From NCBI RefSeq assembly GCF_003576645.1, contig NC_044920.1, forward strand, positions 11,465,032-11,529,031: DNA of 64,000 nt, written 5' to 3'. The translations under genes were made by a program, and so were the position numbers. The notes below the pieces were generated by a model. It did no database searches. It was not told where the DNA came from and was given only the letters and a program-made list of their open reading frames with translations. Positions 25,358 to 35,101 of the stretch are shown in pieces (the first letter of the stretch is position 1; the number at the start of each line of letters is the position of its first letter). This stretch comes from Ipomoea triloba. Its lineage: Eukaryota; Streptophyta; Magnoliopsida; Solanales; Convolvulaceae.

Positions 25358-26500
25358 GTGTGAATGTGGTATTTTCAATCTGTGAATGTAGAGTAGATAA
25401 TCTGTGAATATACTGTTATGAATGTGTGAATGTGTAACAGTGGTAGACTTAAATATTTATGTCCAGGTTACAGCTTTAAAAGAATACCTAGCACTGGGGT
25501 CATCTGCCCTATTCTGGAAGGTGGATGAGCTAACCGAAGAGGTTGTGGACATGAGTTGGAAAGAATCGGAAAATTATATTGATTGCGGACTATTTGTAAT
25601 GAGGCATATGGAAACATATAAAGGGACATTGAAGAAATGGAACCCGGGATTTAGAAAGAAAGCAATCTTAAATGTAAGTACACAAATACTAGCCTTGAAT
25701 AATTTCTTCACTTTTTTTTTTCCTAGCATTGCAATAAAGTATTTATTTTGATCTTGTATATTTGTAGGAAAACTTCTTAATTGGATTGAGGGCCAGATAC
25801 GCCGCAACAATCATAAGGTGGCGTGCCAACACATTGAAAAACATTGTGATCAAGAAAACCAAACTCTTGTACAACAAGAAATGAACAGCTTGTACTCAAA
25901 TGTGAATATACAATATTTCCATGAATATCTGTAGAACTATGTTGTAATCCTTTTTTGTACAAGTTTTAATTTTGTTACATATTCACACCCCCATAACTTT
26001 ATATTCATAATTTCAAAACACCACATTTACACTTTTCTAACTATAAAATTGACCATTGACCATAATAATCTTAACTCTGTTTACCAAATTCACAACTTAA
26101 TAAATCCAAATTCACAATTTCAATAATTATACTACTATCTGTTCTACATTCACACGTTCATGTCTTTATATTCACATCTTCAATACTCTATATTCACAGT
26201 CTGAAAAGTCCTCATTCATACATTTCAGAAATTATATTACTATCTCGTTTAGATTCACACACTCGTGTCTCTATATTCACAACTTCAATTCTCTATATTC
26301 ACAGTTTGAAAAGTCATATATTCACACATTTCAGTGACACTTGTTCAGTAATTATATTACTATCTGTTCAACATTCACACTTTTGTTTCTATATATTCAC
26401 ATATTCTATACACTATATTCACACATTGAAAACTACACATTCACACATTTCAGTGATTATATTACTATTTGTTCTACATTTCAGTTTTAAAACTAAACAN

Positions 26501-28163
26501 TATTTTTTTTATCTTAGTTACAACTAGATCCCAACCACGAATGGATGAAATGTCTCCCGATGGAAAAAAAGAAACAAAACTTCTATGAACGGATGACATA
26601 TGAAATTGAGCGCCTACAAAATTTGGACATAAATGATGCGGACCTGGTGAGTTTATCAACAACACTCAATTTTATTTAGTCACATTCAAGACATTAATGA
26701 CACTGTGTTTATTTTCCTTTTTTGAACTTAGATATTCTTTCCAGTGCTTCGTCACGAGCACTATTTTCTCATTTGCATCAATGTTAAAGCCTCAAAACTT
26801 GAAATAATTGACAACAAGTCCTTAGTCCGTGGTGTTACCATGAAGGACAAGTATGGAGATTGCACAACCCTCTTGGTAAGTTGATCAACAACACTTGAGC
26901 TCCTTTTCAGTTGCTACATGTATGTGAATGTGTACTTTTCAAACCGTGAATATATAGTATATAAAGTGTGAATATAGAGTTATCAAAGTGTGAATGTATA
27001 GCAGATGTAATATAATCACTGAAAATCTAACACTTAAATGTGTGAATGTGGTATTTTCAATCTGTGAATGTAGAGTAGATAATCTGTGAATATACTGTTA
27101 TGAATGTGTGAATGTGTAACAGTGGTAGACTTAAATATTTATGTCCAGGTTACAGCTTTAAAAGAATACCTAGCACTGGGGTCATCTGCCCTATTCTGGA
27201 AGGTGGATGAGCTAACCGAAGAGGTTGTGGACATGAGTTGGAAAGAATCGGAAAATTATATTGATTGCGGACTATTTGTAATGAGGCATATGGAAACATA
27301 TAAAGGGACATTGAAGAAATGGAACCCGGGATTTAGAAAGAAAGCAATCTTAAATGTAAGTACACAAATACTAGCCTTGAATAATTTCTTCACTTTTTTT
27401 TTTCCTAGCATTGCAATAAAGTATTTATTTTGATCTTGTATATTTGTAGGAAAACTTCTTAATTGGATTGAGGGCCAGATACGCCGCAACAATCATAAGG
27501 TGGCGTGCCAACACATTGAAAAACATTGTGATCAAGAAAACCAAACTCTTGTACAACAAGAAATGAACAGCTTGTACTCAAATGTGAATATACAATATTT
27601 CCATGAATATCTGTAGAACTATGTTGTAATCCTTTTTTGTACAAGTTTTAATTTTGTTACATATTCACACCCCCATAACTTTATATTCATAATTTCAAAA
27701 CACCACATTTACACTTTTCTAACTATAAAATTGACCATTGACCATAATAATCTTAACTCTGTTTACCAAATTCACAACTTAATAAATCCAAATTCACAAT
27801 TTCAATAATTATACTACTATCTGTTCTACATTCACACGTTCATGTCTTTATATTCACATCTTCAATACTCTATATTCACAGTCTGAAAAGTCCTCATTCA
27901 TACATTTCAGAAATTATATTACTATCTCGTTTAGATTCACACACTCGTGTCTCTATATTCACAACTTCAATTCTCTATATTCACAGTTTGAAAAGTCATA
28001 TATTCACACATTTCAGTGACACTTGTTCAGTAATTATATTACTATCTGTTCAACATTCACACTTTTGTTTCTATATATTCACATATTCTATACACTATAT
28101 TCACACATTGAAAACTACACATTCACACATTTCAGTGATTATATTACTATTTGTTCTACATTT
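26501..28163 (+). repeat. Second copy of 24819-26481 (last four protease exons)
   Basis: It follows the single N at 26500 with a constant offset of 1682 bases. It repeats the exons holding the catalytic His, Asp and Cys and the stop codon (26518-26646, 26732-26875, 27149-27355, 27450-27566), then diverges in the stutter zone at about 28164. If the joins are artefacts, the true gene has one set of these exons. Confidence 0.85.
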
Positions 28164-28440
28164 CTCACACATTTCAGTGATTATATTACTATTTGTTCTA
28201 CATTTCAGTTTTAAAACTATGATTATATTACTATTTGTTCTACATTTCAGTTTTAAAACTAAACATTCACTACTATTTGTTCTACATTTCAGTTTTAAAA
28301 CTAAACATTCACAACTTAATAACTCACATTTCAGTTTTAAAACTAAACATTCACAACTTAATAACTCAAAATTCACATTTAAAACTAAACATTCACAACT
28401 TAATAACTCAAAATTCACAATTTCAACACTCCACAAGCAT
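28140..28440. repeat. Stutter zone between the two convergent MULE genes
   Basis: Phrases TTCTACATTTCAGTTTTAAA, ACTAAACATTCAC and AACTTAATAACTCAAAATTC recur in a progressive, shifting order. This is the same pattern as at 15656-15945. It lies in the gap between the two gene ends. Confidence 0.7.
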
Positions 28441-29596
28441 CACTGAAATGTACTAATTAATAACTCCAAAGAAATTTTATAACTAAATGTTCACAAATAC
28501 AAAAAATATATTGTCATCTCTTATTAACATGAACTAATTCAGAACTCCCAGAACTTGGATGTACAAGATATCCATCCCCAGCAATCTCAGATAAACTTCC
28601 TGACAAAATAGATTGAACAACACCCTTTGTAATTGAAGCAACCTTGTTTGCAGAACTCTTTCGCCCCCTAGCTATAGCAGACTTCTTTTCAATAATACTA
28701 CTTCGCCTCTTATTACGCTCACCTTTCAATCTCCGGCTTGATGGATCTTGTACAATACCACTTGAAGATGGGACGTCAGACTCTTCAATATGAACATAAC
28801 CAACCTCGGTTTCAACACTTTTATTTGCACTTTGAAAAGCTTCTTCACAACGCTGTCTAGCTGCACTGTTGTCTTGACAAGAAACAATTAGTCCTTGAAA
28901 CTTCCTGGTCATCTCAACAACCCAAATTGAAGGAGCAACACCAACATTAGAAGACAAAGAACCCATATCAACAGCCTTGCCTTCAGCAACTTTCTTTGTC
29001 CACCTTTTCAAAATGTATTTATCGGGAATAGAACAAATGCAATGTACATTCATAATGCGTAAACAATGGCAACACAAAATTCCTAATTCAGAAAACAACT
29101 TACAACTGTAAGAAATATCCAAATTGGTAGGCTTAAAACTAACTTCATGTCTTATAATATCTTTATCAGGACGCCAAACATGATACTTCAAATGACAGCC
29201 ATCATCGAAAACACTATCTTGATGACAAGTAGCACCTTTCAAGAATTGTTCCTCAAACATATAATATATTTCAATGGTATATACCTCTCTAGCATGTGAA
29301 AGAAGTTTCACATCATCCATCATCATATTGGGCATGCCTTGAGCACACCGAAAATCCTCACCATTTTCCTTACTTCTCCATTCAGAAACAACGCTCACAA
29401 ACGATGAGTAGAAATCACAAAGCCCTGCTGTCTTTGTTAGCTTCCTAGAAATTGAATGGTTTGTGGTCTCACTCCTTTGTGAGGATAAAATGCCACCAGA
29501 AAAGTAATCCTTGTTAAATGCAGGGCACCATTTTTCCCTACAATCGTACAATTTTTCTAACCACGGATTCTTATGACACTTATAGTCAATCACCAT

Positions 29597-29983
29597 CTTG
29601 AAAATCATAAGATCACAAAAGGAAAAAATATTCACAATTTTAGAAACTATATTCACAATCTGATAACTCTATATTCACAAATACACTCCTCTACATTCAC
29701 AGTTTTTAAGATCTCTGAACTCAAGTCTGAAAAACATTCACACATTCATAACTCTACATTCACAAACCCTATACTATACATTCACAGTTGCAAACGTACA
29801 CATTCACACATTTCAGTGATACTTGTTCAGTAATTATATTACTATATGTTCTACACTCACACATTTAGTACTCTAGATTCACAGCTTCTATACTGTATAT
29901 TCACAAATCAATAAGTCATTATTTTACAAAAATAGTATTGAAAATTCAAACTCAAAGTGAATGAGTAAAATACAATAACATAC
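29597..29983 (-). repeat. Transposase intron with inverted TGTGAATATA repeats
   Basis: TATATTCACA / TACATTCACA words occupy this intron, so the repeat lies on the minus strand, the same sense as the transposase gene. No exon-like sequence is present. Confidence 0.75.
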
Positions 29984-31684
29984 CTTGACCAATACAACTC
30001 AAACTCAGCTTCGGTGTCTGTGTACTTCAACAAACAATTAAATAGATCCATGAAATTCTTATTGTTCCTAAGTGTCTTGATGTGCTTCTTCGAGTTCTCA
30101 CCGATATGCCATATGCAAAGACGATGCCGAGATGTTGTAAACACTTGAGAGATGGCAGCAGCCATGGCTGCGCATTGATCAGTCATAATGGTTTGTGGAC
30201 ATTTGCCACCCATAGATCTAACAAATGCTCTAAACAACCATACAAAAATGACTCTATCCTTTCGTTCATCAAAAAACCACACCCAAACATAATATTCATA
30301 CAATGGTGGTTCATCCCTACAAATGGACCACATATCNGGTGGTTCATCCCTACAAATGGACCACATATCATGTCGTACTTTTTAGTGCGATATGTTGTAT
30401 CATGCACTAACAAGTCTCCAAACAACGCATAGTCTCGTCTCATTTGCCCGTCCCTCCAAAAAAAGCTAGTTAATCTTGCATCATCATCAACTTCAAAGTC
30501 AAAAAAGAAGTCAGGCTCATTACACTGCCTCCTCCTAAATATTTCAATCAACGAATTCGAATCAGTTCCATCCAAGCTCTTCAAAGAATCAGATGCCAAT
30601 GAATTGTAAGCATCTCGATTGGTAAACCCAATGAGTGGAGACCCTCCTGACTGATGTTTCAAAAACCTTATCCCATCCGCCAAGGCAACCCCACTCTTCT
30701 TTAAGTCTCTTTAGTATGAAAGTTGATTATTTCCCACTCTTCTGTGCGAACGAAGTAGGTGACTCTTGTCTTTAGTGCTTAGCTTGTGGTTATGAGCTTT
30801 CTCGTGTTTTGTTACTGTCCACACCCCATTACCATCTACATCAAACTGAATATATGCGCCACACCCCGTCCTTAAATCAATCTTTGAATAGGCCTTAACA
30901 CCACCGTTTTTCTTGGACTTACTACCAGCCTTAGAGCACAAAAATGTCTTCATCTTAACATTTTTAGTAGACCCTTGGTAGCGTTGCTTACCCTTCCTCA
31001 CACTAAAACCAACTCTAAATGCATAATCGTTATATAACTCGTACGCTTCATCACCATTACTTACTACAATACCCACCAAATCTTGATCAACTGCACATAT
31101 GAAATATAACCTCAAGTATGGAAAAGCATACCAAAGAAAACAAATAAAAAGCAATCTAATGGAAATATATTCTCTACGTAGAGGGGGGGCGAGGAATGCC
31201 AAATAAATCCAGCTACACTCTACTAAAAGAATAACATTTTCATCAAATCTCTAAAGCATATTTATAGAAGTATGTTACAGATTCACACACTTGTAGAAAC
31301 CTCCACATTCACACATTTCAGGGGCAATATGTTTAGCAATTATATCAACACTGTTATGCATTCACACATTCAAAACTATATATTCGCAGGTCCTATACTC
31401 TATATTCACACATCAAACACTATTACACACAACTACCCATAAATCGTAAATCAATATGAATCACTAATTTTACTCTAAAAACAATTAAAAAAAACCTGGA
31501 ATTGAAGTAGAATCCTCAACATTTATACGGCCTTGATCATTGCTTGTTGAGACAACAACTAAATCTGCATTCACTACAAATATAAAAAAAATAAAACAGA
31601 GTATCAGGAAACAGTGTGAATCTATAGTTCTAAATGTGTGAATGTAGAGTTGTATAAGTGTGAATCTAAAACTCAAATACATGN

Positions 31685-32973
31685 GGTGGTTCATCCCTAC
31701 AAATGGACCACATATCATGTCGTACTTTTTAGTGCGATATGTTGTATCATGCACTAACAAGTCTCCAAACAACGCATAGTCTCGTCTCATTTGCCCGTCC
31801 CTCCAAAAAAAGCTAGTTAATCTTGCATCATCATCAACTTCAAAGTCAAAAAAGAAGTCAGGCTCATTACACTGCCTCCTCCTAAATATTTCAATCAACG
31901 AATTCGAATCAGTTCCATCCAAGCTCTTCAAAGAATCAGATGCCAATGAATTGTAAGCATCTCGATTGGTAAACCCAATGAGTGGAGACCCTCCTGACTG
32001 ATGTTTCAAAAACCTTATCCCATCCGCCAAGGCAACCCCACTCTTCTTTAAGTCTCTTTAGTATGAAAGTTGATTATTTCCCACTCTTCTGTGCGAACGA
32101 AGTAGGTGACTCTTGTCTTTAGTGCTTAGCTTGTGGTTATGAGCTTTCTCGTGTTTTGTTACTGTCCACACCCCATTACCATCTACATCAAACTGAATAT
32201 ATGCGCCACACCCCGTCCTTAAATCAATCTTTGAATAGGCCTTAACACCACCGTTTTTCTTGGACTTACTACCAGCCTTAGAGCACAAAAATGTCTTCAT
32301 CTTAACATTTTTAGTAGACCCTTGGTAGCGTTGCTTACCCTTCCTCACACTAAAACCAACTCTAAATGCATAATCGTTATATAACTCGTACGCTTCATCA
32401 CCATTACTTACTACAATACCCACCAAATCTTGATCAACTGCACATATGAAATATAACCTCAAGTATGGAAAAGCATACCAAAGAAAACAAATAAAAAGCA
32501 ATCTAATGGAAATATATTCTCTACGTAGAGGGGGGGCGAGGAATGCCAAATAAATCCAGCTACACTCTACTAAAAGAATAACATTTTCATCAAATCTCTA
32601 AAGCATATTTATAGAAGTATGTTACAGATTCACACACTTGTAGAAACCTCCACATTCACACATTTCAGGGGCAATATGTTTAGCAATTATATCAACACTG
32701 TTATGCATTCACACATTCAAAACTATATATTCGCAGGTCCTATACTCTATATTCACACATCAAACACTATTACACACAACTACCCATAAATCGTAAATCA
32801 ATATGAATCACTAATTTTACTCTAAAAACAATTAAAAAAAACCTGGAATTGAAGTAGAATCCTCAACATTTATACGGCCTTGATCATTGCTTGTTGAGAC
32901 AACAACTAAATCTGCATTCACTACAAATATAAAAAAAATAAAACAGAGTATCAGGAAACAGTGTGAATCTATA
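31685..32973 (-). repeat. Second copy of 30338-31626 (transposase DNA-binding and catalytic exon)
   Basis: It follows the single N at 31684 with a constant offset of 1347 bases. The premature TAA is present in both copies. A short 32-base direct repeat also surrounds the N at 30337 (GGTGGTTCATCCCTACAAAT on both sides). Probably an unmerged contig overlap. Confidence 0.85.
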
Positions 32974-33140
32974 AAAAAAATAAAACAGAGTATCAGGAAA
33001 CAGTGTGAATCTATAGAAAAAATAAAACAGAGTATCAGGAAACAGTGTGAATCTATAGTTAAAATAAAACAGAGTATCAGGAAACAGTGTGAATCTATAG
33101 TTCTAAATGTGTGAATTATCAGGAAACAGTGTGAATCTAT
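32935..33140. repeat. Stutter repeat near the transposase 5' exons
   Basis: Five copies of AATAAAACAGAGTATCAGG followed by AAACAGTGTGAATCTATA, with small progressive changes at the joins. A larger duplication follows: 33360-33629 repeats 33075-33350, including the exon with VMAEAVDQLS, so the first coding exon exists twice in phase. Confidence 0.75.
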
Positions 33141-33629
33141 AGTTCTAAATGTGTGAATGTAGAGTTGTATAAGTGTGAATCTAAAACTCAAATACATGGT
33201 TACACAATCAATCTAACCATAAAATCCTAAATTCGAAAAAAACAAACATAAATCTATACAATTCATCAAACATGAATCCAAACTTAAAACCTGCAATCGA
33301 AGATGAGCCATCAACGTGTAAACTTAGTTGATCTACTGCCTCTGCCATCACTGCAAATATAAAAAATAAAACAGAGTATCAGGAAACAGTGTGAATGTAG
33401 TGTTCTAAATGTGTGAATCTATCACTATGTAACTGTGAATGTAGAGCTGTATAAGTGTGAATCTAAAACTCAAATACATGGTTACACAATCAATCTAACC
33501 ACAAATCCTAAATTCAAAAAAAACAAACATAAATCTATACAATTCATCAAACATGAATCCAAACTTAAAACCTGCAATCAAAGATGAGCCATCAACGTGT
33601 AAACTTAGTTGATCTACTGCCTCTGCCAT

Positions 33630-33899
33630 CATTGAAGAAGAATTGCAAAGAAGAATTACGATGGTGAATCGAAAGAATTTCGCGATGATGAATCGGAGGA
33701 GATCGGCGATGATGAATCGAACGAGAATTGCGATGATGAATGAGTGAAGAATTGTTTTGCGATGATGGTGAATGACTGGAGAACTGCAATGATGAATCGA
33801 ACGAGGAAAGGGCTAATTGTTTTGCGAGAACCGGACAACCGCCTGCTACTCCCAAGCTCCGTTAACGGCGTTAATTAACAATTTTTTTTTAAAAACGCA
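33630..33899 (-). promoter_or_regulatory. MULE right leader: probable transposase promoter/5' UTR
   Basis: Between the transposase ATG (33629) and the terminal palindrome lies a short region of degenerate GCGATGATGAATCG-type repeats about 25-30 bases apart. No separate gene is evident. As in MuDR, the promoter is expected in or beside the terminal repeat; this is inferred from position. Confidence 0.45.
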
Positions 33900-33967
33900 T
33901 AAAACGACGTCGTTTTGGGCCCAGGTGCACCTTGCAAGGTGCACCTGGGTCCACGGCATAATTTGCG
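33896..33967. repeat. MULE right terminus: palindrome, hairpin and inverted repeat
   Basis: It contains AAAACGACGTCGTTTT (perfect palindrome), then a hairpin with arms CCAGGTGCACC and GGTGCACCTGG around TTGCAA, then GGTCCACGGCATAATTTGCG at the very end. The TSD TGATAACCG follows at 33968-33976. Confidence 0.92.
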
Positions 33968-34482
33968 TGATAACCGGCCAAAGTGGGAGAAAAGAAAAGA
34001 ATGAAGAAGTCAACTTATCCCAATCATCATCCTTATATTTTAATGGAAATAGGAGCATTTGATCAATTATAAACTTGTAACTTCCAATCAAAATCTCAAT
34101 CAAATAATTCTTAATTATCTTATTTGATATAATATATGTAAAATATATAATATAGCCTTAAATAAATACTGACCACTCATGGCTAACCATATATGTATAT
34201 ATATACTAACATAATTAGCATACAAATATATATGGTCCACATAATATATTCGTATATATATTGTCAAAGTCAATATTATACAATTTATAGCTATATACAT
34301 ATATACATATAAGTAAAATATTACACTAAGAAGTATTGAAATCAAAAGCATAATTTATTTGTACTCAAATTTATTTAATATATAAATAAATGTATTTCCG
34401 TATATATGCATGCAAGTAATACCATGTATTAATGAATTACTAACATAATTACCATATAAGTGTTTTGCCGTGGATGAATAAA

Positions 34483-34532
<50 letters not shown>

Positions 34533-34757
34533 TGATGATGATCACAATGAGAATAAGGGTTCAAATGGACTAAGGGAACTAAGAATTGTGATAGCTTGGT
34601 GGTATAGAACTTAGAATTTAAGGGAAGGGTTTAGTGTTCAAATAACTATAAAAACAAAAGCTAAAACTTATTCTTTTATGCTCAAAAGATTAATGCTATT
34701 CCCAATTAAATAATTAATTTTCTTAACAAAAATCAGGGAATCACAATCTACCCTCCT

Positions 34758-35096
34758 GAATCGAGATCAAACACCCTTGAATAACCCATTTAGGTGAATC
34801 GATGTTCCATTGCAATAGACACACGATGATGCATCACAACCAAGCACGATTCGTTCCCTAGTTTCTTCTATTTGATTGTTTCATTACTTGTTTACTTTAG
34901 TTGATATAATTCTCTCCAAACAATTGATTTTTACATTGTGCACATGACAATCTCCCATGACCACTATGCATTCGATTGAAATAAACTAAGTAATCTTCCG
35001 ACGTGCCTCCTTCGACACTCGACACTTGGAGAGTTCATCTCTTCGTTTTAACCTCTTATTCCATCCATCCAAACACCGCTAAAAATACTACTTTCA
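34758..35096 (+). repeat. Right LTR of the outer retrotransposon, second part
   Basis: From CGAGATCAAACACCCTTGAA it matches 4275-4430 of the left LTR almost base for base, then runs beyond what the left copy retains to end TTTCA at 35096, followed by GAAGA. Its terminal phrase (GTTTTAACCTC, TTCCATCCA) resembles the end of the solo LTR at 41695-43111, placing both in related families. Confidence 0.75.
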
Positions 35097-35101
35097 GAAG
35101 A

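Larger units (their letters stand above)
14900..25884 (+). pseudogene. MULE-encoded ULP1-like (C48) cysteine protease gene, disrupted
   Basis: Exons by GT/AG sites: 14900-16033, 16894-17632 continuing at 21198-21375 after a solo LTR, 22076-22273, 22375-22549, 22899-23027, 23113-23256, 25467-25673 and 25768-25884 (stop TGA). An early basic, lysine-rich region precedes a segment (MSPKIVAEFVQELTDEQ, then GFGGILHLQL) of the type found ahead of ULP domains in plant MULE genes. A Q/P-rich linker with repeated DLGL motifs follows, then a protease domain with LRHEHYFLICINV (His), LEIIDNKS (Asp) and NYIDCGLFVMRHME (Cys). ULP1-family enzymes cleave SUMO; the substrate here is unknown. Damage: an in-frame TGA at 15047 just after the N at 15032, a stuttered repeat with a stop at 15896, and the LTR. 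Some of this may be assembly error. The three catalytic positions look intact. Confidence 0.8.
28514..33629 (-). pseudogene. FAR1/MURA-type MULE transposase gene, disrupted
   Basis: Minus-strand exons: 33572-33629 (ATG), 33291-33350, 32843-32920, then the main exon 32437 down (copy at 31090 down) to about 29984, and 28514-29596. The protein starts with a FAR1-type DNA-binding region (NGDEAYELYNDYAFRVGFSV). A MULE DDE transposase domain follows: first Asp in LLVHDTTYRTKKYD, second Asp in TIMTDQCAAMAAAI, then RHRLCIWHIGENSKKH and AEFELYW with the likely catalytic Glu. The last exon has WLEKLYDCREKWCPAF and a SWIM-type zinc finger (SCKLFSELGILCCHC). Lesions: TAA at 30711-30713 (and at 32058-32060 in the copy) between the DNA-binding and catalytic parts, a frameshift near 30250, and the splice join 29984/29596 appears one base out of frame. 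In the intact state it would bind the element ends and catalyse transposition. Confidence 0.82.
13773..33967. mobile_element. Two-gene Mutator-like element (KI-MULE/Kaonashi type), about 20.2 kb with duplications
   Basis: The 9-base TSD TGATAACCG lies at 13764-13772 and 33968-33976. The ends are inverted repeats (CAACTGTTATGCCGTGG against CGCAAATTATGCCGTGG) leading into a long hairpin and an AACGAC...CGTTT-type palindrome. Two genes converge: a ULP1-like protease gene from 14900 on the plus strand and a FAR1/MURA-like transposase gene from 33629 on the minus strand. The layout resembles maize MuDR, where mudrA and mudrB converge, but with a ULP1-like gene in the second slot, as described for Kaonashi-type MULEs. 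A 3560-bp solo LTR and probable assembly duplications inflate the length; the single-copy element would be roughly 11-12 kb. Confidence 0.88.
11608..34757 (-). mobile_element. Gypsy LTR (Del/Tekay-like) with polypurine tract, interrupted by the 20-kb MULE
   Basis: The left end is TGTAACACCCCC (11608). The right end is TCACA at 34745, followed by ATCTACCCTCCT (34746-34757), the reverse complement of AGGAGGGTAGAT. That is a typical polypurine tract just outside a plant gypsy 3' LTR, so the LTR reads on the minus strand. Without the MULE the LTR is about 2.9 kb (11608-13772 plus 33977-34745). The rest of the element is gone. About 27 bases of the outer LTR (present at about 4252-4277) are also missing at the right junction, suggesting a deletion. 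An ATA/ATG microsatellite lies at 34480-34545. Confidence 0.65.
1117..35096 (+). mobile_element. Athila/Tat-like Ty3-gypsy retrotransposon, internally deleted, carrying nested insertions
   Basis: Two copies of a TGATAAGCACCCAAG-starting LTR lie at 1117 and 10591. The right LTR is interrupted and resumes at 34758, ending in TTTCA at 35096. The five bases GAAGA flank both outer ends (1112-1116 and 35097-35101), as expected for an LTR-element TSD. A purine-rich tract ending GTGGAAACTT precedes the right LTR. Inside, only a protease fragment (8977-9315) and untranslated sequence survive; no reverse transcriptase or integrase is visible, so the element is non-autonomous. About 29 kb of the span is later insertions. 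The Athila/Tat assignment rests on the protease type, the TGATAAG LTR start and a CTTCTTGGGAGGCAACCCAA sentence after the coding remnant, which are familiar from that lineage. Confidence 0.75.

Noticed and set aside
28101..28436. Reverse-strand ORF rich in LVLKLKC
   Set aside because: Stutter repeat zone between the two MULE genes.
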